DNA of 64,000 nt from Amanita rubescens (taxonomy: Eukaryota; Basidiomycota; Agaricomycetes; Agaricales; Amanitaceae): contig WION01000009.1 of assembly GCA_015039365.1 (NCBI GenBank), positions 124,001 through 188,000 on the forward strand, given 5' to 3'. The notes below the pieces were generated by a model. The model ran no database searches. It worked only from the letters and a program-made list of their open reading frames with translations, and was not told the DNA's origin. The translations under genes and the position numbers were made by a program. Each line of letters starts with the position of its first letter. The first letter of the stretch is position 1. Shown one piece after another: positions 1 through 11,005 of this stretch.

Positions 1-1091
1 GACATATTGTTACTTTATCTTGAGCTCGCTCCAGTTTGCTGTAGAAGCCTTTACAGCGATTATTGTCGATGGTGTTCTGGTTAGTATATCAAAGTTCTAG
101 AAGATTTTGGTTCACCGAGTTATATTAGGTCTACCACTGTTGGATAATTTACCAAAAAGCGTGGTCAATCGCAGCTGTGCCCCTTCTCTTCTTAGTATAC
201 AACCTCGCCAGCGTTATTACGCTCACGTCTTGGGCTTCAACCAGTATCCCAGATGTGCTGACTGTGCGATATATGCGAGTGCAAGAGAGTTTTGAGGCCT
301 GCACCGTTTTCATTAACATATATGCGACCTGTACGTCCACCGATCTCTTTGCGATCCTTATACTAAATTTTGCTTGAGCCGCCATTATAATTCAGATCTG
401 GAGGGAAGGCGAGCACACCCGACGCATACGCTCCATTTTCACAATTCGTGCCGTTGCAGAATCAGGCGTGTTGTACACTCTGACGAGTATCCCCGCACTC
501 TCTGCGATATTTATCAGAGATTTTCACAATGGATCTTCGTATCCCCTGATGATGACCACTGCTATAGTACGTCGTACATTGAACGGAGACTTTGACCGCA
601 TAACTTAATCATGCTTCTAGAGCTCCCCCTTTGCAGGAATTGCATACAATCTTCTAGTAACAAGGGCGGCTAAAAGTAGTGTCTCACCCTCCACAGCGCA
701 ACATGCGTCCAAGCTACATTTTAGAGAGCCAAATGCAACTGTGGAGAGCAAGACATTGGACGTGGAGCAAGGAGTGCATTGAAAGCTCGCATAGTTGCCG
801 ATTTTCCCCCTAACCACGTCAACATGCGTTGGCACAGGCTAATCTACTTGCTTTGGAAATGAAGTCGTTTCTATTCTATCTCCTTGTATTTGTGATTCTG
901 CCGCCAAGTTTCGAGGTCCAAATGGCTCTCCATCAACCTTATGCGACTCCCTATCTATACTGCATTTTGTAATTTTTATCTGTGTAGCTATACAAGGCTG
1001 TATCTAGATAGTTGAATGTCATACGATATTGGAGATAGTGTGTCGTCGACGCACGCTTTAGATAGGTTAACGTATCGAACGGACGCGCAGG
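1..1091. other. Intergenic, nothing recognised
   Basis: No open frame here shows a recognisable domain or consistent splice structure on either strand. It lies 3' of the RBR gene. On the minus strand around 930-880 a short stretch reads LDLETWRQNHKYKEIE and then a stop, which faintly recalls the linker before RING2 of RBR proteins, but no Cys pairs follow, so it is not annotated. Confidence 0.5.
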
Positions 1092-4000
1092 TCACGCAGA
1101 CATGATTTCGCGCCACTGGTCGCAAGTCACTCCAGCGTGGTATCGTGTCTGACATGACGAACAAATCTCCATCATGCACGTTGGACAGAGTAAGATCGTG
1201 CCAACATCACTGCACCTATGCACAGCTTCACAATGCAGCGAGGGACAAAAGAACAATCCTTCCATGTTTGTGAGGACATAAGACAGGAAATGTGCGCGAA
1301 GTAACCGCTCCTCGTCTGCCAGAGGTAAAAGATCTCGGATGACCGCGTAAGGGATGTCTTGGTTACAACGAGATCCAGCTTCGATTTCAGCGATGCACTT
1401 GAGAGGGGTATGAATGTTTTCGACAGCAGATGCAAGTAATGTCGATAAACACTCTTTGCAATAACCATGCCTGCACTGCAGGGTTATTGGTGAAATGGAC
1501 TTGCCTAGGCAGATATAGCAAATATTTGTAGAGGCATTGTCCAGGTCGTCTCGTCGGATCGTAACAGCATTTGATATTATCTCCTTCACTTTGTTCAGAA
1601 CTTTTGAATCTCCTTTGACAATTAGTTTTGAATCGACGAGATCCAATGTTACTTTATTCTTCCCGACATCGGCCTCGGACTGCAGCCGTTCCTGGCCCTG
1701 TTCAAGATACCATCGTAGAAAGAATCTGTCGAGAGGTACTTCGTTCCATGCCATGCGTACCTTCTTGAGAACCTTCAAGATGGATTCCCTCGCCCGCGGT
1801 CGATTCAACTGTTCCCCAAAAATATGGATTCGCCGCGCACGATGATCTGGTATGATAAGAACGTTATAGTCTTTGCTGTTCTCTGCGTTGACTGCATCGA
1901 TGACCTTGGTACTGCTGGGCGAATCGAAGTAATCGTCCCACACGATAGCTTCATCTTGTTTCAGGATATCTCCATTAATCAATGTATCGAGCGAGGCTAA
2001 AAGCTTGCTGAACGCCATTGCTTCTGCCCAGGCGGCGGCGACGTAGATGCGGACGTCACAGTCGGATGAGACAACTAAGATGGAGCACTGTCCATTATAG
2101 ATGTCTCGAAATTTTTCTAGGTCGCCTTCTATAAACCGGAATTGTTCTGGCTGAATATCAAACCGAGAGCGATGAATGCCCCGGACCTTCAAGATACCCC
2201 CTATTCCAAGGAAATCCACTTTAACTTTGCCCGTTGCAGCTGTCGCTGCTTCCGGCGTCTCGAATTTTGCAAAGGCAGTCATTTCCTCGGAAGCGGGTAA
2301 ATCAAGAATGTCAAAGGCAGTCAGTACCCCGTATTTTCCAAGAATTTCCTTGATAGATTCAATGGGCAATGACACGTATGTTGGGGCTGTCACGTTGACA
2401 TACTGGCATTCTGTACATCTTTGTTTAATGGATACGCTGGTATCTTCGGCAGGCAAATTGTCAATCTGCACCGTGAACATGGTGGTCTGTCCCTTCTTAG
2501 CGGGTAAATAGGATGCCTTGATTTTACGTCCTTCAATAATTCGGCCATCGAGTCGGGCGGCATCTTCCTTCGCCAGCGTCACGGTGCCATACCGAGCCCA
2601 TGCCGTTTTACAAGGAGTTGGCCAAGTGACCTTTACGTCACAGTTCATCACAGCACGATCGGGGTCAAGCGCTAGGTCTGAGTATAGCTGAGCTGACAAT
2701 GTGGAACCCTCGAGCTCATAATCATTGAGGATCTGGAGAGCCGACAATGTCTGCTCTTTGGTGCTGAGTTCAATAATGGCTTTTATTGGTTCGGTTAGCT
2801 TGTCAACGTGCACCGTGCGCAAACCGGTGACGGGAAGGTTTTCAAGCTCTCTGCGAGAAACGTGGGACGGGAGGTTCTTCAAGATGACACGATTTGGATC
2901 GGTAGCTGTCAGTGCATACTGTACGTGGCCACCGGCTCCGAAGACCACTGTACAGTTATACATGAATCGCTCTGTAGTCATGTTTTCGTCAAAGGCCTAT
3001 TGACGAAAACAATGCCTTAATACGAGTGCTATTGAGAAGAAAAGTCAACGTACCGATTCTTTGCCCTCGATCGCTGGTTCCTCTACATCCTATAACCCGT
3101 ATTTCAATAAAACATATCTTTGGTAAATGACGAAAGTACCAACTTCTTGATTGTCGCTGCTCATGATGTCATCTGAATTGACATGTAACAGCGGACAAGA
3201 GTCGCCCTTCGGACAGAAACCTTGACCAAAGTACAAACAGGTTTCCTGACCGCGTCCTGGAGAGGTGTAGGAAGATGCGTGATCTGTTCGGTGCCATGGT
3301 TCGGCATTTGGTTCAGACGGTTGTTCATTCCAAGAATCGGCATTTTGTGAAGAATTCCATGTGTTGACCTGCTCATCGGTATTCCAATCGGAACTCCACT
3401 TATCGCCGTCCTGCTGATCAGCCGCGGGTTCGTGTGCAAACTTGCACCTAATCCTGTGACACTGGCCACGCAAGTAAGCCCAGCAGGTACGCTGGTCTGA
3501 TCCATCCCTTTGTCGAGATGTTATCGATGGCGCATCACATTCATCACCTCCTGTCGCTTCGTCCTTGGTTTCATTCTCCGAGTTCCATTCTTGTTTAGAT
3601 GACGTTTCGGGTAAAGGATTTCTAGTGACCCAATCGTCATTATTCCAATCGTGATGCGCGGTGTCGTCGTCGGTTTCATGTGAGAATCTGCACCCTGACC
3701 GACGACATGATCCACGTAAGTAATCCCTACAGACTCGGCGCCAGCCGTCACCTGAACGTGAGCTACTCTGACGGTTTCCCTTTCGCGATGTTTCGTTATT
3801 TCCTTCTGCCGTCGGTTCTGCGTTGTCCGCTCCCAATCCATCCCATTCCTTGCCAGTGCCCCACCGATCATTGTCCTTTCCTGACTCATTCTCGTCCCAC
3901 TTGTCGGTGCTTCCTTGCCCTCCAGTATCATCCCACCCATGAGACTCATTCTTCTCGTCACCGTCTGGCACATACCAGTCCGATGCGCTTGCATGTTCTT

Positions 4001-6030
4001 CTGTGCCTTTGCTTCCTGACGCAGCGGAGCCATCTTGGTTCCACGCCTGGGATCCTTTATCCCCAAAGTGACTGTCATCCTTTTCATGACTGAATTCACA
4101 GTCATCACCCTTTCGACACGATCCATAGTTAACGAAATATCTGCACGGTGGTCTCTTAACATTCCGGTCGTTCGAGTCTTCGCTGTCCTTCCCATTCCAT
4201 TCATCCCACCCATCTGTACCCTGTTCATTGGACCCAAATTCTAAGTGCCCTGTCTAAGCCAAAAGTTTATTTTTTCTGCAGGCAGCCTTACTCACCAGCT
4301 TCTGGGGCGAATTGTATGAGCGTATGGGCATTTCGCCCCGTTGCGACACTTTCCGAGCGGGTAAAATGCACATGCACCGAAGGACGTTGATGTTTGAAGA
4401 GGTGGTTGAATGTACTGTTGAAGAGGCGGTTGCCAGGGGTGGTTGAACGAGTGCGACCTCTTCGATGTTCTCTTCTGGTACTGGTACTTGGGGTGACCAC
4501 ATGAAAGGTTCTAGGCGGAAGAGAAGGAAAAATTCTTGCACTGTCAGTGCATGCCTATATGCACACGATGCTCCCTTTTTGCATCGACCTTTGGCGAAAA
4601 ACTTGCAGAACGCAAGGAATGGATCCGCATGTGGGTCGGCATATTCAGTCCAGTGGAGAGCCGGAATTTCACTATATTCGTTTGGATCACTTTCCCCTAC
4701 TGCTTGATTATCCTCCGCTGCTTCAGTATAGTCTCTTTCCATCGAATCGGTGACGAAATCAGACATGGGGTCTAGTTGGCCTTCCTGATGCTCGTCTTGT
4801 GCTTCAGGGGCATAATCATCCGGACTTATTGTGTCCAGACTGGTATCACCCTTTTCTTCCGGATCTTGTTGTGTATTGCCCTCGAGCTCTTCGGCACGAT
4901 GATCTATGATAAGAGCTGTTTGGTCGTCTAGATTGGTATCGCCCTTTTCTTCCGGATGATCAATTGCAAAGTTGTTCGAGTTCTTCGGCACGATGATCTA
5001 TTGTAAGAGCTGTTTGGTTGTCCAGACCGGTATCACCCTGTTCATTCCGGATGATCAATTGCAATTTGCAGTTGTGTATTGTCCTCGAGTTCGTCCGCAT
5101 AATCATCCGGAGTTATCGTATCCAGACTGGTATCGCCCTGTTCTTCCGGGTGATCAATTGCAATTTGTGGTTGTGTATTGTCCTCGAGTTCTTCCACATA
5201 ATCATCCGGAGTTATCCGTGTTCAGACTGACATCGCCCTGTTCTTCCGGACGATCAATTGCAAGTTGTTGTGTATTGTCCTCGGCACGATGATCTATTGC
5301 AAGAGCTGTTTGGTCTTGCGCCTGTACTTCTTGCACCTGTTCCACGTCTTCAGGCTCGAAAAGTCGCATTGTTGACTCTACGCTTATGGTTGGCTCCGTA
5401 TCAGGTAGGGCGTTCAGCCTTCTGTCCCCGCCCTCCTGATTTGGACCATCATAGACTTGATCACTCTGCAGTTCGCTGCGCGTGCTTCCTACTTCATCTG
5501 GAACCGTACATGATCAGAAGTGAACCTGAACAGCTTTATGAACGACGTCCTACCGTCTTCATTATGAGGACCATCGTTGGTAGACTGCGGCGGCGCAATG
5601 GTTTCCTCAGTTATTGAATACGCCGACGATGCCCTGCTATTGCTCGATGACGCGGCCGATTGTCGCAAATTCCGTCTTGACGATGCCTCACCTAAAATCT
5701 CGCTTGAGTGGGCAAACCTGCATTGTTTGCCCCTTTTGCATGTACCCTTCTTCCAGAAGATACAGGTTCTACGCATCAGGCTTGGCTTGTTACCCTCTTT
5801 CCGGGGCCCCGAGGGAACAGCAATGCTAGCATCGTCGGGGTTGGGGTCAATATCACTCAACGCTGTGGATGCAAATGATTTCCTTTAGGCCACGATCATC
5901 GGGACAACAACGTACTTGGTTCGGGTTGGTCGCCTTCAACGGCGTGAGAGAAGGTACATTGGTCCCCTGATCCACATTGACCAGTGTACGCAAAGAAAAA
6001 ACAAGGGCTGGCGCTTGGATCTGCAGACAT
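1092..6030 (-). CDS. CCCH zinc-finger / RING-IBR (RBR-type) E3-like protein, probably defective
   Basis: The predicted role is RNA binding coupled to ubiquitin ligation. Exon 1 starts at 6030 and carries a CCCH finger (C-x8-C-x5-C-x3-H); introns 5863-5915, 5498-5553 and 4250-4295 are clear. Seven CCCH fingers can be read: two N-terminal, one near 4.6 kb, one near 4.14 kb, then three in the exon ending near 3.14 kb. Two more short introns lead to the last exon (2981-1092), which has RRM-like segments, a RING1 (CYIC..CRHGYC..C) and an IBR (CPSLHC..CPTC..CSSC). The protein stops just after the IBR (CDQWREIMSA), so RING2, which holds the catalytic Cys of RBR ligases, is absent. An Asp/Glu-rich tandem repeat at 4.81-5.31 kb has three one-base insertions that break the frame. 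One donor near 3143 is the weak GTTGGT. It may be a pseudogene or contain sequence errors. Confidence 0.72.
4810..5310 (-). repeat. Degenerate coding tandem repeat, unit about 97 bp
   Basis: Several copies of a unit of about 97 bp encode variants of DDYAEELEDNTQ..IAIDHPEEQGDTSLD, alternating with a DQTALAIDHRAEE variant. Aligning the copies by eye shows single extra bases at about 4968-4970, 5044 and 5216-5217 (plus-strand positions) relative to sister copies. Each extra base shifts the frame of the host zinc-finger gene. Confidence 0.75.
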
Positions 6031-6456
6031 GTTGTTGGTCCTAGTCTATCTCTGCTGCGCATGCGGGAGAAGCCTCGTGGATAAGTGTCAATCAGGAAGC
6101 TCATGACGTTCAATCCAATCCTCCAAGTCCCCACGAGTACGCGGCTAAACAGTAAATTTGACTTGCCACTGGCTGTTCATTGCGCTCACAAAGGGCGCTT
6201 AGAAATAAAAAAAATACGTATACCGCAAGGGTAAGCGAGCGTGAAAATTAGGACCTGCGTACAACTACAAAATTGCGACGTTGTCAAGTAATTAAGTAAC
6301 GGTCAGGCGGCTGGGCCTTAGCTTGAATGTTAATTATTTCTAATAGCTCCAATGGTATATGTATCATATCTTGCAAGAGCAGCCTGCTGCTGAGACTATT
6401 CACAACTGTGACGTGCTATTCCGGCAAAATCATCCTGGATGCGAGTGTCGGGACGA
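6031..6456. other. Intergenic between two minus-strand genes
   Basis: It holds the promoter of the CCCH/RBR gene (start at 6030) and the 3' flank of the membrane-protein gene. It is AT-rich and has no supported open frame. Confidence 0.5.
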
Positions 6457-7415
6457 CTATACAGCACTAAAAGGTTTCGATGAAGAGTCGCTGTCGAACA
6501 GTTGACTCCAGAATTGCTCGTAGTCGATGCCTTCGTGAACGAAACATTCAACAATAGTACGATAAGCTTTGGCAGGATCTGATTCTGCATGCAAGGTCGA
6601 CTGCCAAAGAGTGAATAGCTGTTCTTTCCCTTGCATGACAAGATTGCTCTTGACGGATGTCAACGTACGTAAGAACCACAACCCACTAGCGTACCTTGAT
6701 CAGATTCGTGATGTGCTGATCGACACATACGGCATGTATCCTCCAAGCTTCATGAGACTTCCAAACGCCTTGTTCAGGACGCCAAATAGCAAATTCAAAA
6801 TCGGCCTCGTCAAGTTTTCCTGCTGTGATCAACTTATACGCATGCAGTACAGCATCGTAATCAAGGATCCAAAAATCCTCTGAAAGGAGGGCGAGAGGGT
6901 TGTAGAAAACGAGGCGTGCATCGATGCTACGCAGGATTGATTTCCAATTTTGGTATTCATGCCCTTTACCTGCACTACCTCGGACATGTATCCTACTATG
7001 AACGCGAGTTGGAATGTCGCGAATGATGATTTCAGTTGGGCGGAAGCCGTGGATAAGACGTAGGCGGCATTCCCCAAAGAAAAAAGGAAATGAAGTTGAG
7101 AGCAGAATTGTGATGATAGCCCACGCGATAAGAAGGTACTGTGTCAAGCATGCAGCGGTCTTGAAGGCACGAGGGAGAGGCGCTGCCAAGTCGTGCTTTA
7201 CAATGGTGGTGACCAGCCAACCGAGAGAAAGGAGGATGGTGATATTGGCAGCAAAACCCTTTGCAAAGTTGAATCTAGAGAGCAAAGTTAGTTACAATCG
7301 TAGACCTTCGTATATGTCCGTACCTCTTGGAATAAACTGAGGACCGGTCCAGACGCGTAATGAAACCGTCTTTGTTATGTCTGCTGAATAGCTGAGTTAG
7401 TTCCTGGTAATTCAT
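6457..7415 (-). CDS. Membrane protein of unknown function (two TM segments)
   Basis: Three exons join cleanly: 7415-7324, 7274-6695 and 6648-6457 (introns 7275-7323 and 6649-6694), giving about 287 residues. The start MNYQELTQLFSRHNKDG is the only ATG upstream of a good donor. Two hydrophobic segments are visible, one around ITILLSLGWLVTTIV and one around YLLIAWAIITILLS ending in SFPFFF. A soluble C-terminal half of about 200 residues follows, rich in aromatic residues (FYNPLALLSEDFWILDYD). No catalytic motif is recognised. The layout resembles lineage-specific membrane proteins of Agaricomycetes, but I do not recognise the family. There is no frameshift, although both flanking genes carry several. 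Confidence 0.65.
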
Positions 7416-7572
7416 GGTAAAAAGGAGTGTCGACCAGCAACGAAGGGTAAAAGAACGTGATTAAGCTCGATAGAGCCGGAGGAAGCGTTGTGTACAGGCC
7501 CATTGAAAACGAATATGTATAATGGCTTGTCATGCTGTCACGTCACACGTCACGCGTAGCCATCTCGACAAG

Positions 7573-10500
7573 ATGGTATACAACAATCTCAAATGTGCGC
7601 ACATTACCATCTTTCCCCGGAAAACGCGCTTACCTGCTCCCGATAGCGCTTATCAAGGGTATTCGAGCGTGCAAGGTCATTTGGCCTCTATATCAATATA
7701 GACAATATAGACTGACATCATCAGCTTTATACAGACCGTAGCAGATGAACGCGCCCTTATCCAGCAAGAGTCGGCTGCGATACGTGCTTCGTTCCGTGAA
7801 GAAGACTCGTTCCAACGGTACAACAATATCGCAAAACTCTTATATATCCATATGCTCGGCTCCCCTGCCCACTTTGGCCAGATAGAATGCCTCAAGCTTG
7901 TTGCAAGTCCGCGGTTTATTGATAAACGCCTAGGGTACCTAGGAATCATGCTATTGCTTGACGAAAACCAGGAAGTGTTGACATTAGTCACTAATTCATT
8001 GAAGAAGTACGCTGCCCATGACCACCTATGTTAGAGCAGCATTCAAGGCATCCCCTCTAGTGACATGAACCATTCCAATATGTACACGGTCGGATTAGCA
8101 TTGTGCACATTTGCAAATATTGCATCTGAAGAAATGTCACGCGACCTTCGCAAACGAAATCGAAAAACTGCTTGGCTCAAGTAATACGTATATTCGAAAA
8201 AAGGTATAGACGTTGTCATTGCATTTCATTCGTGCAAGGTTCGAATTGTAATTACAGGCTGCCCTCTGTGCGCTTCGCGTAGTCAAAAAAGTCCCCGATC
8301 TTGTTGATCACTTTGTCTCCAAGGCAAAAAGCCTGCTAACTGACCGAAATCATGGTGTCCTCCTGGCGGCCATCACTCTTGTTTCTGAGTTGTGCCATAT
8401 AAACGAGGCCTTGCTAAACGAGTTCCGCGATGTGAGCTATTTCACCTAATCTATCTATTTTTTCATAATTCTTGAAAAGGCCGTTCCCATCCTTGTACGG
8501 AACTTAAAATCATTAGTTACTACAGGCTATAGCCCGGAACACGACTGTATCTGGCATTACGGATCCATTTCTTCAAGTGAAAGTTCTGCGCCTTCTCCGT
8601 ATGCTCGGTAAAGGTGATGTGAATGCTAGCGAAATTATGAATGATATCCTGGCTCAGGTAAAGTTCTATCGCCTTCTAATCAGCGTCGCTCTTGACGATT
8701 ATGAGTAGGTCGCCACGAACACCGATTCAACAAAGAATGTTGGAAATTCCATTTTGTATGAAACCTGTTCTCACTGTTCTTGAAATCGAAGCAGACTCTG
8801 GTCTTCGGGTAATGGCTATTAATATCTTGGGCAAGTTTTTGAGCAACCGCGATAATAATATACGGTACGCGCAATGCATATAAAGCCTTACTGAAATTCA
8901 TACCCTTTCCTAGTTATGTTGCCTTGAACACACTCAATAAAGTAGTGTCCATGGATACCAATGCCGTTCAGCGTCATCGTAACACCATACTTGATTGTCT
9001 CCGAGATGGTGATATATCCATCAGACGACGGGCATTAGAATTATCATACGCTCTCATAAATGAGCAGAACGTTCGCATTCTCGTCAGGGAATTGCTAGCC
9101 TTTTTGGAAATTGCGGACGACGAATTCAAACAAGGGATGACGACTCAGATATGTCTTGCTGCTGAACGCTATGCACCCAACAAACGGTGGCATATCGACA
9201 CGGTCCTGCGAGTGTTGAAACTGGTATGTGCATTTTATTCGCTTCTGAGGATTCTGAATGTATCATTCCTAGGCTGGCAACTTCGTACGCGAAGAAATAC
9301 TATCTGCGTTCATTCGCCTTGTGGCTCACACTCCGGAGCTACAACATTATACAGCCTCAAAACTTTTCCTAGCCCTCAAGGCAGATATATCACAGGAGTC
9401 TCTGACTATAGCCGCCACATGGGTATTGGGTGAATATAGTGAGATTATCCTAGAGGGTGGGGTTGTTGACGAGGACAATCCCACTACGGATAACCGACAA
9501 GGAACTGGTCGATCTCATCCTGTCAACACTCGATTCGCCCTATGCCAATTCTCTCACCCGACAATACACGCTTGCTTCTATCACTAAAATGTCTTCACGA
9601 CCTACCACGTCTCAGACAGAACAGGATCGTATACATGAAACGCTAACTAAGTATGCGACAAGTCCAGAACTGGAGCTCCAGCAGCGAGCCGTCGAGTTTG
9701 CAGGTTTGTTTAACCTTGGTTCGGTACGGGAAGGCGTGTTAGAACGAATGCCTCCACCGGAACTGAAAGCCACGGTCATGGATGTTGGTTCGTTGGATTG
9801 TTTTCTAAATTCTTGTCCTCCGCTAATACCAGTATCAGTTAGCGAGAAGAAGCCAGTAGGATCTACCAAAGCCGTAAGTAACAATCATTGGAAGGAAAAC
9901 AGTTCTGACTTCGTTGTAAAGAGTGACTTGCTAGCAGATGAAGCGTCTCCATTACAAATGCCTGCGAACGGCCCAACTACTAGTACACAAACGAATCAAG
10001 ACCTTCTCGCTGAAATCTTTGGATCAAGTGCACCAAGCACTGCTGCACCTCCTTCTACCTCCTGCTGCACCAGCGCCGCGTTCGACTGTAGATGACATAC
10101 TTGGGCTATTTGGATCAACAACATCCACTTCTGTAGCACCAGTGCCGACTCCTGTGACTGCATCCACACCATCTGCCTTTTCCTTTTCCCAGACTCAGTC
10201 ATCGCCGCCACCTCCAACTCCATCTCAAGCGGCTTCACGGCTTACTGCTTACACTGCCTATGATCAGAATGGACTCAAAGTGACGTTGACACCCCAAACG
10301 ACACCTGCGAAACCTGGGATCGTCATGATCCAGGCCCGATTCCAAGTGACTGGCGGATCACCTGTATCCAGTATCAATTTCCAAGCAGCAGTGCCCAAGG
10401 CAGGGGTGATATTTAAGATTATTTCTTGAAAATCTCATCGTATTTTACCTTACAGGCGCAACAGTTGCAGATGTTGCCCATGTCGAGTTCAAATGTTGAT

Positions 10501-10712
10501 CCAGGGGCCGTCGAGACACAACAGATGCGCGTCATCGCTCCCGTTGGCGTAAGTCTCACCATAAATTGTGCAGCAAATACGTTTGATGTTTTCTTGTACA
10601 GAGCACGGTCCGCCTAAGGCTACGAATATCATATACAATCAATGGTCAAACTTATCAAGACCAAGTAGATTTTTCGAGCTTCCCTGCTGGGCTTACAGCC
10701 GGAAACTCATAG
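7573..10712 (+). CDS. APL4: AP-1 complex subunit gamma (gamma-adaptin)
   Basis: This is the large subunit of the clathrin adaptor AP-1, which sorts cargo at the trans-Golgi and endosomes. The start MVYNNLK precedes tiny exons (7573-7594, 7647-7675), then the conserved trunk begins ([53 protein letters not shown]). Exons continue at 7735-8006, 8061-8203, 8258-8431, 8480-8657, 8709-8864, 8914-9223, 9273-9787, 9833-10405, 10456-10548 and 10602-10712. The trunk of HEAT-like repeats is followed by a Pro/Ser/Thr hinge ([22 protein letters not shown]) and a gamma-ear domain ([10 protein letters not shown] to PAGLTAGNS). The frame is broken five times by one extra base each: 8152-8154, 8546, 8766, 9486 and 10057. 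Removing one base at each site recovers the family sequence. Given how conserved the gene is, sequencing error is likely, but this is not proven. Confidence 0.9.
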
Positions 10713-11005
10713 CTTGCTATTATATCAATTTTGCGCCATTGTAATCTTTACTTACACTTGTAGCCCTTGTAATCTGCTTATTCCAGATACAGAAAACATC
10801 GCTGTAAGTTTGACATCTATAGCAACATTTTTTACAGAGTCGTAAGGCAATCAAGGATTTGGCATCGCAGATTCTAAGGGTTTCGTGGTCATAGCGTTAG
10901 GGGGTGAATGTAGAACAAGAGTGCAATAGGTAAAAAAAAGATGGGTGGATAATCAACTACAGATAATTGATACACGGGCAAGAAAATCATGGTACAAAAC
11001 TCCAC
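10713..11005. other. Converging 3' ends of AP-1 gamma and KAP123
   Basis: This is a tail-to-tail intergenic stretch of about 290 bp. No open frame or strong hairpin terminator was seen; it probably holds both polyadenylation regions. Confidence 0.5.

Noticed and set aside
617..930. Possible remnant of the missing RING2 of the RBR gene
   Set aside because: Scattered Cys residues and a WRQNH stretch occur, but the RING2 spacing CxxC..GCNHM..C is not found.
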